NCBI RefSeq assembly: GCF_003031585.1 | Contig: NZ_PWAA01000004.1 | Coordinates: forward strand, 1 to 64,000 | Direction: 5' to 3' | Length of the DNA stretch: 64,000 nucleotides | Origin: Thalassobius sp. I31.1 | Lineage (GTDB): Bacteria > Pseudomonadota > Alphaproteobacteria > Rhodobacterales > Rhodobacteraceae | Part shown: piece by piece, positions 8,142 to 16,132 of the stretch | Layout: each line of letters starts with the position of its first letter | How positions within the stretch are numbered: position 1 is the first letter of the stretch | Program-made: the position numbers and the translations under genes | Notes under the pieces: generated by a model | The model's database searches: none | Told to the model about the DNA's origin: nothing | Seen by the model: the letters and a program-made list of their open reading frames with translations, nothing else

Positions 8142-8885
8142 ATGACACAGACACAGCAACTTTACAACACTGTCGCCCCGCTCAGAAATGTCAGCGCCCT
8201 TGTGGTGTTGATTGAGCGGGTGAACGCACGGCCTGTCGGACTGCCGGGCATGGCGGCGTTTTACGGCCCCAGCGGTTATGGCAAAACCACGGCTGCGGTT
8301 TATGCGGCCAATAAGTTTAACGCATATCAGGTGCAGCTCAAAAGCTGCTGGACCGGCAAGAAACTCTGCCAGGCACTGCTGCAGGAAATGGGTCTGGAGC
8401 CGCGCAAGACCATTGCCGATATGGTGGATCAGATTGCCCAGGAGATGAGCTTTACCAATCGCCCGCTGCTGATTGATGAGGCGGATTTTCTGGTGGCGCG
8501 CAAGATGATTGAGATCGTGCGCGACATCTATGAGAGCTCTGATGTGCCGGTCATTCTGATCGGGGAAGAACTGCTGCCCCAAAAGCTGCAGAAATGGGAG
8601 CGCGTGCATGGTCGCATGATGGACTGGGTGGGCGCGCAGCCTGCCTGTCTCAGCGATATTGATCACCTGGCGAAGATCTATTGCCCCGATGTGGCACTTG
8701 ATCCGGCCTTCAAAGAACATCTGCTGCGTTCCTCGCATCATTCGATCCGCCGGGTCTGCGTGAACCTCGCCAAAGTGGCCGAGGAAGCAGTGGTGAGCGG
8801 CTTTGACAGCATTGATCTGAAGAGCTGGGGCAAGCGTGAGTTTTTCGCCTGCGCAGCCCCCGCACCCCGGAGGGAACTGGCATGA
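8142..8885 (+). CDS. Mu B-like AAA+ ATPase, target-DNA activator
   Basis: A 247-residue AAA ATPase that would form filaments on target DNA and deliver it to the transposase. Walker A is GPSGYGKT at 42-49 and Walker B is LLIDEAD at 109-115. It is shorter than Mu B (312) and lacks an obvious N-terminal HTH. GAGGAAGAG precedes the ATG. The 69-bp gap after the transposase holds a GC-rich inverted repeat (CCGCCG...CGGCGG, 8079-8110), which may weaken readthrough. It overlaps the next gene by 4 bp. Confidence 0.92.
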   Translation: MTQTQQLYNTVAPLRNVSALVVLIERVNARPVGLPGMAAFYGPSGYGKTTAAVYAANKFNAYQVQLKSCWTGKKLCQALLQEMGLEPRKTIADMVDQIAQEMSFTNRPLLIDEADFLVARKMIEIVRDIYESSDVPVILIGEELLPQKLQKWERVHGRMMDWVGAQPACLSDIDHLAKIYCPDVALDPAFKEHLLRSSHHSIRRVCVNLAKVAEEAVVSGFDSIDLKSWGKREFFACAAPAPRRELA

Positions 8886-9073
8886 GCAATATCTACACAT
8901 GTGCCTTCTGCGGGCAGCGTGGCTTTGGCTACACCCTACAGATCTCTGCCCGCTTTTTCGGGCAGTCCGTTGAGAGCGACACACAGGATGTAAGCCTGTG
9001 CCTGATCTGCCGGGAAGAGAAGATGAAACAGGCGCTTGCGCTGTTTAAGCCGGAGGTGAAAGACGCCGCATGA
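8882..9073 (+). CDS. Small zinc-ribbon-like phage protein
   Basis: A 63-residue protein with two CxxC pairs (Cys7/Cys10 in CAFCG and Cys40/Cys43 in CLICR), consistent with one bound zinc. It is translationally coupled by ATGA overlaps to both the MuB-like gene and the next gene. No family is recognised. A small nucleic-acid- or protein-binding role in the early operon is likely. Confidence 0.65.
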   Translation: MSNIYTCAFCGQRGFGYTLQISARFFGQSVESDTQDVSLCLICREEKMKQALALFKPEVKDAA

Positions 9074-9666
9074 GCCGCAAACCCGTTGATCAGACCCGTA
9101 AACACCCGAAGCCCCAGGGGCAGGATGGTATCTGGCTGGCGATCCGCCGCCTGAAGCGCTTCACTGTCACCGATATTGTCAATGAAACGGATATCAACCG
9201 CAAAACCGTCACGGATTATGTGAAGCGCCTGACCGCTGGCAAATACCTGGTGGAACAGCCGGATTTTGAGAGCTCAAAAGCCTATGAGCTGATCCGCGAT
9301 GGCGGCGTGCATGCGCCGCGTCTGCGGCCCGATGGTGCGCCGGTTGTTCAGGGCACCGGAAATATCAACATGTGGCGCACCATCCGCATGGTAAAACAGT
9401 TCACTCCGCGTGATCTTGCGCTGCAGTCCAGCACGGAAGAAGTGGGCGTGACGGAAGCCACTGCGCGCACTTACTGCACCATGCTTCTGAAAGCCAAATA
9501 TCTGCGGGTGATCCAGAAAGCTGTGCCGGGCAAGCGTCAGGCGATCTATCGGTTTGTCCGCGACACCGGCCCGCTGCCGCCTCAGATCCAGCGCGTGAAG
9601 CAGGTCTATGATCCCAACATCAATGAGGTGGTTTATTATCCGCCCTCAGCCGGAGAGGCCGCATGA
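9070..9666 (+). CDS. Phage protein with two winged-helix repeats
   Basis: A 198-residue basic protein. Two similar halves each read as a winged helix: residues ~16-75 (IWLAIRRLKRFTVTDIVNET) and ~98-165 (MWRTIRMVKQFTPRDLALQ), an internal duplication. It probably binds DNA as an early regulator or replication helper. It overlaps both neighbouring genes by 4 bp. No named family assigned. Confidence 0.7.
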   Translation: MSRKPVDQTRKHPKPQGQDGIWLAIRRLKRFTVTDIVNETDINRKTVTDYVKRLTAGKYLVEQPDFESSKAYELIRDGGVHAPRLRPDGAPVVQGTGNINMWRTIRMVKQFTPRDLALQSSTEEVGVTEATARTYCTMLLKAKYLRVIQKAVPGKRQAIYRFVRDTGPLPPQIQRVKQVYDPNINEVVYYPPSAGEAA

Positions 9667-10028
9667 GTGATCCTGTAGAAACGGCCCGCGCGGCCTGGGG
9701 GCCTGAGTTGCCGGAATGGGTTCTGCGCCTGGCTGAAGAATGCGCCAGCAGTTCTCAGGTGAAGGTCGCGAAGCAACTTTCGCGCTCTGCCTCCCTCGTT
9801 AATCAGGTGCTTAAAGGCAAATATAAGGGCGATTTAAACGCCGTTGAGGCCTGCGTGCGCGGCGTCTTTATGTCCGGCACTGTGACCTGTCCGGAGCTGG
9901 GCGCGATCCCCTCAAATGAATGCCAGGAATGGCGCAAGAAATCCCGCAACTTCGGCAATGCCAACCGGCTGCGCGTACGGATGTTCCGCGCCTGCAATGG
10001 CTGCGCGCTGAACCAGAAAGGACATTAA
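9663..10028 (+). CDS. Phage HTH protein with C-terminal cysteines
   Basis: A 121-residue protein. Residues ~25-60 look like a helix-turn-helix (AKQLSRSASLVNQVLKGKYKG). The C-terminal part has scattered cysteines (CPELG, NECQEW, CNGCALN) that could bind a metal. It resembles small transcriptional regulators found in the early region of Mu-like prophages. Coupled to the preceding gene by an ATGA overlap. Confidence 0.65.
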   Translation: MSDPVETARAAWGPELPEWVLRLAEECASSSQVKVAKQLSRSASLVNQVLKGKYKGDLNAVEACVRGVFMSGTVTCPELGAIPSNECQEWRKKSRNFGNANRLRVRMFRACNGCALNQKGH

Positions 10029-10029
10029 C

Positions 10030-10362
10030 ATGGACAGCCGTGATCAGATCATCATGCTTGCGCTCAGTGGCAGCGAACTGGCTGAGATCAGCCGGATCTC
10101 CGGGACATCAATGCAGTCCGTTCACTGCACCCTGCGCAGCGCTCGTAAACGCTTTATGGAACAGCGGGATATGGGGGTGAAACATCCCTCGCTGAGCGCT
10201 TGGGGTCCGGCCTTCCGGAAAGCCGCATCCAGACGCAATCTGAGCATCAATCAATTGGCGCAGCGTATTCTGGAGACCGTCGCGACAGAGGATCTCTTTG
10301 ATGCCGTGCTTGATGACCTCATACCAACTGAAACACCTGAACAGGAAGGAGCAATCGCATGA
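10030..10362 (+). CDS. Small HTH phage protein
   Basis: A 110-residue protein. The N-terminal segment (IIMLALSGSELAEISRISG) reads as a sigma-region-4-like HTH. Residues ~60-100 are helical with a second HTH-like stretch (RRNLSINQLAQRILETV). It starts one base after the previous stop and overlaps the DUF3164 gene by 4 bp. Function unknown; probably regulatory. Confidence 0.65.
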   Translation: MDSRDQIIMLALSGSELAEISRISGTSMQSVHCTLRSARKRFMEQRDMGVKHPSLSAWGPAFRKAASRRNLSINQLAQRILETVATEDLFDAVLDDLIPTETPEQEGAIA

Positions 10363-10985
10363 CCGCCCCCTCACATGACCTGATTGAGCGCCCGGATGGC
10401 AGCCTGATCGCCTATGATATGCTGGAACCTGTGAAACAGCTTGAGCATGATCTGGTGACCCGCCTTTGCACGGAAGCACAGGCCCGCAGTGAAGAGCTCA
10501 AAACCTATAAGCTCAATGCGATCTCAGAAATGGTTGCGGCACGGGTGATGATGCTCTCTGACTGGGGCGTCAAAAAGGGTGGCAAAGATGGCAATCTGAC
10601 CCTGCGCTCTGAATGTCGCCGCTGGATGGTGCGCCTGACCGTTGGCAAGCACATCAGTTTTGGCCCCGAAATGGAAGCGGCCAAAGAGCTGATCTTTGAA
10701 GTGGTTGAGGATGAGAAAAGGAAAAGCGGTTCTGATTTTCTGTCTCAGATCGTGGACCGTGTGTTCAGCCCGAATAAGAAAGGCCGGATTGATACCCAGG
10801 GCATTCTCGGGCTGCGGGATGTGGAATGTGATGATCCGCGCTGGATCCGTGCGATGGAAGCGATTGAGCAATCTATCCTGCGTGACAGCGCCACCACCTA
10901 CATCAATTTTTATAAGGTCAATCTGCATGCAAAGACCCGGGCCGCCGGTGAGACCCGGATCTCCCTGAATTTGGCTGAGGTGTGA
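10359..10985 (+). CDS. DUF3164 family phage protein
   Basis: A 208-residue protein of the DUF3164 family, usual in the early region of Mu-like phages between the transposition genes and gemA. It is mostly helical and charged. Family hallmarks visible are the DWGVKKGGKDGNLTL region and the late INFYKV segment. No catalytic motif is known for the family and the role is unknown. Length and neighbours fit the family. Confidence 0.85.
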   Translation: MTAPSHDLIERPDGSLIAYDMLEPVKQLEHDLVTRLCTEAQARSEELKTYKLNAISEMVAARVMMLSDWGVKKGGKDGNLTLRSECRRWMVRLTVGKHISFGPEMEAAKELIFEVVEDEKRKSGSDFLSQIVDRVFSPNKKGRIDTQGILGLRDVECDDPRWIRAMEAIEQSILRDSATTYINFYKVNLHAKTRAAGETRISLNLAEV

Positions 10986-10987
10986 TC

Positions 10988-11437
10988 ATGAGCATTCGTT
11001 CTCTGCAAAAGATGGTGCATGTGGGCTGCCGTGAGCTGGGGCTCGATGCAGACACCCGGCGGGATCTGCAACTGGTGACCACGGGCAAATCCTCAATGGC
11101 GGATATGTCTGAAGGAGAGCTCAACAAGCTGGTGGGAGAGCTGAAGAAACGCGGCTTCCGGCCCAAGTCAGGCACTGCTGCCAAACGCCCGGCGGCGGAG
11201 CGCCCGGATATCCGTTTCTGTCATGTGATGTGGCGGCTGTTGCATGAAGCCGGTGCCGTAAAAGTCTCCGGTGCCCGGGGGCTCAATGGCTTTGTGCGCA
11301 AACGCTTTGAGGCAAGCTGGGGCGCGGTGCCGCTTGATATTGATCACCTGCGTGAGCCAGGCCAGATCCGGGATGTGGTGGAAGCCCTGAAGGACTGGTG
11401 TGCGCGTGTGAACATCGACCTCGGATCAGGTGCCTGA
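10988..11437 (+). CDS. GemA-like (Mu gp16, DUF1018) regulatory protein
   Basis: A 149-residue protein of the Mu gp16/GemA family, marked by HVGCRELGLDADTRRDL near the N-terminus and a helical C-terminal half. In Mu, GemA affects host gene expression and DNA topology. I took the ATG at 10988, because the GTG at 10982 lies before the previous stop. It is followed at once by the Mor-type gene. Confidence 0.8.
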   Translation: MSIRSLQKMVHVGCRELGLDADTRRDLQLVTTGKSSMADMSEGELNKLVGELKKRGFRPKSGTAAKRPAAERPDIRFCHVMWRLLHEAGAVKVSGARGLNGFVRKRFEASWGAVPLDIDHLREPGQIRDVVEALKDWCARVNIDLGSGA

Positions 11438-11439
11438 TC

Positions 11440-11826
11440 ATGCATGAGGCGTTCAAACCATATCTGCCGGGGGTTCTGGCGCAGATCGCTGAGGAAATCG
11501 GCGTGGATGTGGCGGTGCGCCTTGCTGAAACCCGTGGCGGGCGTGAGGTCTATATTCCACATTCGCCCGATGAAAACAGCAAACTTGCGCAGCTTGTCGG
11601 GCTGAAAGCCGCGCGCGAGATCTCTGATCTTCTGGGCCATGGGCATCTGCGGGTGCCCTGCGGCAATATCGGCGGGGCCAGCGGTCGGCGCACCCGTATT
11701 GAGGAACTCTGGCGACTGGGTCTGAGCCAGTCTCAGATCGCGGCAGAGGTTGACGTGCATACCCGAACTGTGGAACGGGTAATCAGCAGCCTGAAAGATG
11801 ATCGTCAGGGCGAGCTTCCCTTTTAA
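11440..11826 (+). CDS. Mor/C-family middle transcription activator
   Basis: A 128-residue activator of the Mu Mor/C family. The N-terminal dimerisation part includes PYLPGVLAQIAEEIGVDVAV. A glycine-rich turn (GGREVYIP) follows, and the C-terminal HTH is SQSQIAAEVDVHTRTVERVI. It is the last gene of the early operon and would switch on transcription of the genes to the right. The start at 11440 lies 2 bases after the gemA-like stop. Confidence 0.85.
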   Translation: MHEAFKPYLPGVLAQIAEEIGVDVAVRLAETRGGREVYIPHSPDENSKLAQLVGLKAAREISDLLGHGHLRVPCGNIGGASGRRTRIEELWRLGLSQSQIAAEVDVHTRTVERVISSLKDDRQGELPF

Positions 11827-11917
11827 CTCTCTTTAAGACCACCCCCCGACACCTGTCGGGGCGCTGATCGCATGCGGATTTTGCGAGGGTTCTGTCAAAC
11901 AGACGGAGCCTCCCCAC
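11827..11917 (+). promoter_or_regulatory. Early/late boundary with hairpin, candidate Mor target
   Basis: A 91-bp gap between the Mor-type activator and the lysis genes, one of the longer gaps in the phage. It contains a 7-bp stem with a 4-nt loop (CCCCGAC 11844-11850 / GTCGGGG 11855-11861) with no T-run after it. The position suits an early-transcript hairpin and a Mor-dependent promoter for the right-hand operon. No exact Mor site is recognised. Confidence 0.4.
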
Positions 11918-12793
11918 ATGCAGTTTTCTGATCACAGACTGGCTGACCATCCTTTCCGCCCCGCGCGCTGGACCGGCGGCACCATCACCCCGGAAATCAT
12001 TGTTCTGCATGATACGGCCAGCCGCCTTGATAAGGGCTCTGCTGCGGCGTTTCTGTTGGACAATGAGGCAAAAGTTTCTGTGCATTTTGTGCTGGAGATT
12101 GACGGCACAATCACTCAGCAGGTGCCAATCAATCGCCGCGCCAATCATGCCGGGCGCTCCCATTATCACGGGCGCGATCACTGCAACGGGTTCTCCATCG
12201 GCATTGAGATCGTCAATCCGGGCCGCATGACACGCACTGGTGATAAAGCACGCGCCTGGTATGGCGAGAGCTTTGATATTGGAGAATATGGCATTGAGGA
12301 AATCACCACGCCGGAACATGGCGCGGGCCTCTGGATGCCTTATGCGGAAGCACAGATCAAAGCGCTTCTGGAACTTCTGCAGGCACTGTCCCTGGCCTGC
12401 GATACACTGACAGATATTGTGCCGCATTGGTATATCTCACCCGGTCGCAAAGTGGATACAAACCCGCTCTTTCCACTGGAGCATATCAAGGCCCTTGTTC
12501 TGGGCCGCGATAATCCGGCGGAGGCACAGGCGGAAGAGATCTCTGACGCGGTGCCAGATGCCAATGAGCTCATTCAGGTGGATGCGCCGGGCGACACATT
12601 AAACCTGCGCCGCTGGCCGTCCTTTAATCCCAATGTCATCGCACAGATCCCGGATCAGGCCATCCTGCCGGTTCTGCGCAAAGGCACGTTTGCCGGGCGG
12701 GACTGGCTGCAGGTTCTCTATGGCGGCCAGAGCGGCTGGGTTGTTGCCCGCTACGCCGCCCCCATCACCTTTGACACAGGACATCAGACATGA
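11918..12793 (+). CDS. N-acetylmuramoyl-L-alanine amidase with SH3 domain (endolysin)
   Basis: A 291-residue muralytic enzyme that cleaves the amide between MurNAc and the stem peptide. An Amidase_2 domain fills residues ~10-190 (VLHDTA, NHAGRSHY and PHWYISPGRK hold the zinc-binding His and catalytic region). A bacterial SH3 domain at ~215-285 (TLNLRRWPSFN...GWVVARY) probably binds the wall. No signal peptide is present, so it needs the holin encoded next, whose start overlaps this stop. Confidence 0.9.
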   Translation: MQFSDHRLADHPFRPARWTGGTITPEIIVLHDTASRLDKGSAAAFLLDNEAKVSVHFVLEIDGTITQQVPINRRANHAGRSHYHGRDHCNGFSIGIEIVNPGRMTRTGDKARAWYGESFDIGEYGIEEITTPEHGAGLWMPYAEAQIKALLELLQALSLACDTLTDIVPHWYISPGRKVDTNPLFPLEHIKALVLGRDNPAEAQAEEISDAVPDANELIQVDAPGDTLNLRRWPSFNPNVIAQIPDQAILPVLRKGTFAGRDWLQVLYGGQSGWVVARYAAPITFDTGHQT

Positions 12794-13317
12794 AGAACTC
12801 AAAGATCCGGGAGATACTGGCAACCGTTGCCCCGACCGTTGCCACAGCCCTTGGCGGCCCGTTGGCGGGTGTTGCCACCCGCGCCATTGCGGCCAAAGTG
12901 CTGGGGCGAGAAGATGCCAGCTTTGAAGAGGTTGAAGCTGCAATCACCGGGGCCAGCGGTGCGGATCTCGTGCGCCTGAAAGAACTTGAATATGAGTTCA
13001 AAGCCCAGATGCAGGAAGCCGATATCAAGCTTGAACAGATCGCGGCAGAGGATCGCAACAGCGCCCGACAACGTCAGGTGCAGATGAAAGACTGGACGCC
13101 CTCTGTTCTGGGTCTCGCCATTATCATCGGCTTCTTTGGCGTCCTCGCCTATATCTTCCGCTTTGGTCTGCCAGCGGAAGGCAGCGAGGTGCTTCTGATC
13201 ATGGTGGGCGCGCTTGGCACCATGACCAGCCAGGTGGGCAACTTTTTCTTTGGCTCATCCTCCGGCTCCAAATCCAAAGATGCGGTGATTGCCGATCTGA
13301 AAGGGGCGCAGGATTGA
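12790..13317 (+). CDS. Holin of the 3TM (gene-transfer-agent) family
   Basis: A 175-residue protein with a hydrophobic N-terminal segment (~9-35), an alpha-helical charged middle (FKAQMQEADIKLEQIAAEDR) and two membrane helices at ~100-145. This matches the GTA-type three-TM holins common in Rhodobacterales. It would let the endolysin through the inner membrane. Coupled by overlap to the amidase upstream and DUF2730 downstream, forming a lysis cassette ahead of the packaging genes. Confidence 0.8.
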   Translation: MKNSKIREILATVAPTVATALGGPLAGVATRAIAAKVLGREDASFEEVEAAITGASGADLVRLKELEYEFKAQMQEADIKLEQIAAEDRNSARQRQVQMKDWTPSVLGLAIIIGFFGVLAYIFRFGLPAEGSEVLLIMVGALGTMTSQVGNFFFGSSSGSKSKDAVIADLKGAQD

Positions 13318-13661
13318 CCCTTGATCTCGACACGCTGGTAAAACTCGCAAGCCTCGGCCTTTCGGTCGGGGCAATCATTTTCTCCTATTTCGCCACGCGC
13401 AAAAAAGATGTGGAAGAGCGCTTTGAAAAGGGTCGCCTGATCTTTGCGGAACATGAGGCCCGGATCACCGCTCTGGAAACCGCCCAGAACAATATGCCCA
13501 AAAACACGGATCTTCACCGGCTGGAGCTCACACTGTCTGAGATCGGCGGCGACATGAAAGCTGTGCGCGCCACCATGCGGGGCATGTCCGAAAGCATGGC
13601 GCGCACAGAGGCCATTGTGAACCGCCACGAAACCCATCTGCTCGACGGAGGCAAATCATGA
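13314..13661 (+). CDS. DUF2730 family phage protein
   Basis: A 115-residue protein with one N-terminal membrane helix (~10-28) and a coiled-coil body ending near a conserved ETHLL. DUF2730 proteins sit in Mu-like prophages beside lysis genes, and a spanin-like or lysis-accessory role has been suggested from context. The start is a TTG overlapping the holin stop, which is unusual but gives tight coupling. Confidence 0.75.
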   Translation: MTLDLDTLVKLASLGLSVGAIIFSYFATRKKDVEERFEKGRLIFAEHEARITALETAQNNMPKNTDLHRLELTLSEIGGDMKAVRATMRGMSESMARTEAIVNRHETHLLDGGKS

Positions 13662-13957
13662 GCGCCTATCAAAAAACCGTGGCCAAACATCGCCGCCTTG
13701 CCATCCTGCGCCATCTTGAGGGCTGTGTGGAATATACATCCAATGCCTCAATTCTGGGCGATGTGCTCAAAGGCGTCGGTGTCAATTCCACCCGCGATCA
13801 GATTGTGACCGAACTGGCCTGGCTGCGCGAGACCGGCATGGTCACCTATGATGACAGCGCGGATTTTGTCGTGGTCACCGCAACCGTGCGCGGGGTTGAG
13901 ATTGCCACGGGACTTGCCAGCCATCCGGACATTCAGCGTCCTTCACCGCGAGACTGA
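13658..13957 (+). CDS. Small winged-helix phage protein (Mu gp26-like position)
   Basis: A 99-residue protein that reads as one winged helix (RRLAILRHLEGCVEY, then ELAWLRETGMVTYDD). It occupies the slot of Mu gp26, ahead of the DUF3486 gene. It overlaps the DUF2730 stop. A DNA-binding role is inferred; no biochemical function known. Confidence 0.7.
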   Translation: MSAYQKTVAKHRRLAILRHLEGCVEYTSNASILGDVLKGVGVNSTRDQIVTELAWLRETGMVTYDDSADFVVVTATVRGVEIATGLASHPDIQRPSPRD

Positions 13958-13959
13958 TC

Positions 13960-14496
13960 ATGCCTCCGGTTCGCAAAATTGATCTGATCCCCCGTGAGCT
14001 GGGCCTCTGGCTTCAGGAAGAGCTGAAGGAGCGCGGCTTCTCCGGCTATGAGGATCTGACGGAAAGCCTGAACTTCCGCCTGGCAGATGCCGGGCTTGAG
14101 ATGAAGATCGGCAAATCCGCCGTCCACAGCTTCGGGCAGGAGTTCCAGGAGTTCGCCCGTCTGCAGGAGCAGGCTCAGGATGAGATCCGTGGTTTTCTTG
14201 AGAAAGCCAGCCTGAAAGATGAGGTAGATGTGACCTCTGCGCTCTTCCAGCAGCTCACCACCATTCAGTGGCGTCTGCAGATGATGATGGCGCGCGAAAG
14301 CGAGCTGCCGGATCCACGCGGCATGAAAGATCTGACTTCGGCTCTGAACAACCTGATCCGCTCAACATCCCTGCGCGACAGCATTCTGAAGGCCGAACGC
14401 ACGGCCCAGGCGGAGAAACTGGAGAGCGCGGTGGAAGCCGGTGACATTGAAGCAGAAGCCGCCCGCAAGGCCCGTGAAATCATGGGGTTTGAATGA
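13960..14496 (+). CDS. DUF3486 protein, small-terminase-like (Mu gp27)
   Basis: A 178-residue helical protein of the DUF3486 family (Mu gp27), thought to act as small terminase subunit for DNA packaging. Visible hallmarks are the N-terminal KIDLIPRELGLWLQEELKERG, an HTH-like KSAVHSFGQEF, and a long charged C-terminal helix. It lies two genes before the large terminase, as in Mu-like genomes. Confidence 0.85.
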   Translation: MPPVRKIDLIPRELGLWLQEELKERGFSGYEDLTESLNFRLADAGLEMKIGKSAVHSFGQEFQEFARLQEQAQDEIRGFLEKASLKDEVDVTSALFQQLTTIQWRLQMMMARESELPDPRGMKDLTSALNNLIRSTSLRDSILKAERTAQAEKLESAVEAGDIEAEAARKAREIMGFE

Positions 14497-14690
14497 TGCC
14501 ATCCGCTGACATGGATATCGGCATGCTGGTGCTTTACGCGAATGGCATGTGGAAGCAGGCCGGGATCTGCCTGCGCGTGTCAGCCTGGCTGTTTGGGCGT
14601 CATGAGGTCTTTGTGCATCTCGGCAGGCGCTTCCGGATCTCATGGTTCCGGAGCGTGCCTTATCTCCTGTCAGTTGCGGAGGTTGCGTGA
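14493..14690 (+). CDS. Small unknown phage protein
   Basis: A 65-residue protein wedged between the DUF3486 and terminase genes with 4-bp overlaps on both sides, which supports it being real. It is Trp/Arg-rich with a hydrophobic C-terminus. No family recognised. Confidence 0.5.
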   Translation: MMPSADMDIGMLVLYANGMWKQAGICLRVSAWLFGRHEVFVHLGRRFRISWFRSVPYLLSVAEVA

Positions 14691-16132
14691 CTGATCCCGT
14701 CATCAAATTCCTGCCCTATCAGAAAGCCTGGCTGCAGGATGACAGCCGGTTCAAGATCGGCATGTTCACCCGGCGCGGCGGCAAGACCTTCGGGGCCAGC
14801 GGTGAGATCGTGCAGGATTGCATTGATGCGGAGATTGAGAACCGCAAGACCCGCTGGACCATTCTCTCGCGCTCTGAAGCCACAGCAAAAGAGGCAATTG
14901 AAGACGCGTTAAAACCCATGGTGAAGGCCTATTACGCGGCCTATTCCACATTGGCGCGCAAGGGTCGCCCGGAGTTCTCGGTAGAGGATTTCCACGTGCC
15001 TGCCCATCAGCGTGAGGTGATCCAGAACGGCGATCCACAGATGATTGATGTGGCCGAGGCAACCTATAAAGCGCAGGAGGTGCGCTTTCCCGGCGGCTCC
15101 CGCGTGACAGCCATCTCAGCCAGCCCGGATGCGGCGCGTGGCTTTGGCGGCAATATGCTGTTTGACGAATTTGCCTTCCATCAGGACAGCCGCCGGATCT
15201 GGGGCTCTGCCTTTCCTGTGGCGGCCCGGGGCGGCCATAAGATCCGGGTGATCAGCACGCCAAACGGCAAAGGCAACAAGTTCTATGAGCTGATGACCAC
15301 CAAAGAAAATGGCTGGTCCAGACATCATATTGATATCTATGAGGCGGTGCGCCAGGGGCTTGATGTTGACATTGATGAGCTGCGTGCGGGCATGGCCGAT
15401 GAGGATGCCTGGGCGCAGGAGTTTGAGCTTAAATGGCTGGATGCCGCGTCCTCCTGGCTGCCTTATGATCTGATCTCTTCCTGCGAGCATCCGCTGGCCG
15501 GTCACCCTGCGCTTTATCGTGGCGGGCCGTGTTTTGTCGGTGTGGATATCGCCGCGCGCAATGACCTCTTTGTCATCTGGGTGCTGGAGCTGGTCGGGGA
15601 TCAGCTTGTGACCCGGGAGGTGATCGCCCGCCGCCGCATTAAATTTGCCGAACAGGACCGGCTGCTGGCCGATGTCTTCCGCCGCTATCATGTGGTGCGT
15701 TGCGCCATGGATCAGACCGGCATGGGCGAAAAGCCGGTGGAAGACGCGAAGGCTAGTCACGGTGAAGAGCGTGTGGATGGGGTGCTCTTCAGTGCCAGCA
15801 GCAAGCTTGATCTTGCCACCGGACTGAAGCAGAGCCTGCAGGACCGTCAGACGCTGATCCCGGCGGGCGATCCCAACATGCGTGCGGATCTGCATGCAAT
15901 CAAATCCATGACCGGCCCGACCGGCATTCGCCGCCTTGTGGCCGATGGTGACAGCGATGGTCACGCGGACCGCTTCTGGGCGCTCTCGCTCGCGGTGGGT
16001 GCATCCGAGACAACCTATCAGCCCTATGTTTACCGCCCGGTGACCGCTTCAGCCCTCTCGCGTCTGCAGGAAGATCAGATGCGCCTGCTGAAGCTGACCG
16101 CCGGATTTAAAACCCGTAAAGGAGTATGGTGA
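14687..16132 (+). CDS. Terminase large subunit (Mu gp28-like)
   Basis: A 481-residue packaging motor. The ATPase part has a Walker-A-like TRRGGKT at 28-34 and Walker B MLFDE at 157-161. The C-terminal RNase-H-like nuclease half includes VGVDIAARND, CAMDQTGMGEKP and the late DGDSDGHADRFWA acidic patch. I chose the GTG at 14687, which overlaps the previous stop; the upstream in-frame ATG lies inside the previous gene. It looks intact although head genes are missing. Confidence 0.9.
   Translation: MTDPVIKFLPYQKAWLQDDSRFKIGMFTRRGGKTFGASGEIVQDCIDAEIENRKTRWTILSRSEATAKEAIEDALKPMVKAYYAAYSTLARKGRPEFSVEDFHVPAHQREVIQNGDPQMIDVAEATYKAQEVRFPGGSRVTAISASPDAARGFGGNMLFDEFAFHQDSRRIWGSAFPVAARGGHKIRVISTPNGKGNKFYELMTTKENGWSRHHIDIYEAVRQGLDVDIDELRAGMADEDAWAQEFELKWLDAASSWLPYDLISSCEHPLAGHPALYRGGPCFVGVDIAARNDLFVIWVLELVGDQLVTREVIARRRIKFAEQDRLLADVFRRYHVVRCAMDQTGMGEKPVEDAKASHGEERVDGVLFSASSKLDLATGLKQSLQDRQTLIPAGDPNMRADLHAIKSMTGPTGIRRLVADGDSDGHADRFWALSLAVGASETTYQPYVYRPVTASALSRLQEDQMRLLKLTAGFKTRKGVW

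Noticed and set aside
7936-8145. 69-codon frame at the transposase/MuB boundary
   Set aside because: It overlaps the transposase C-terminus in another frame and reads as low-complexity. The MuB start has its own good ribosome binding site.
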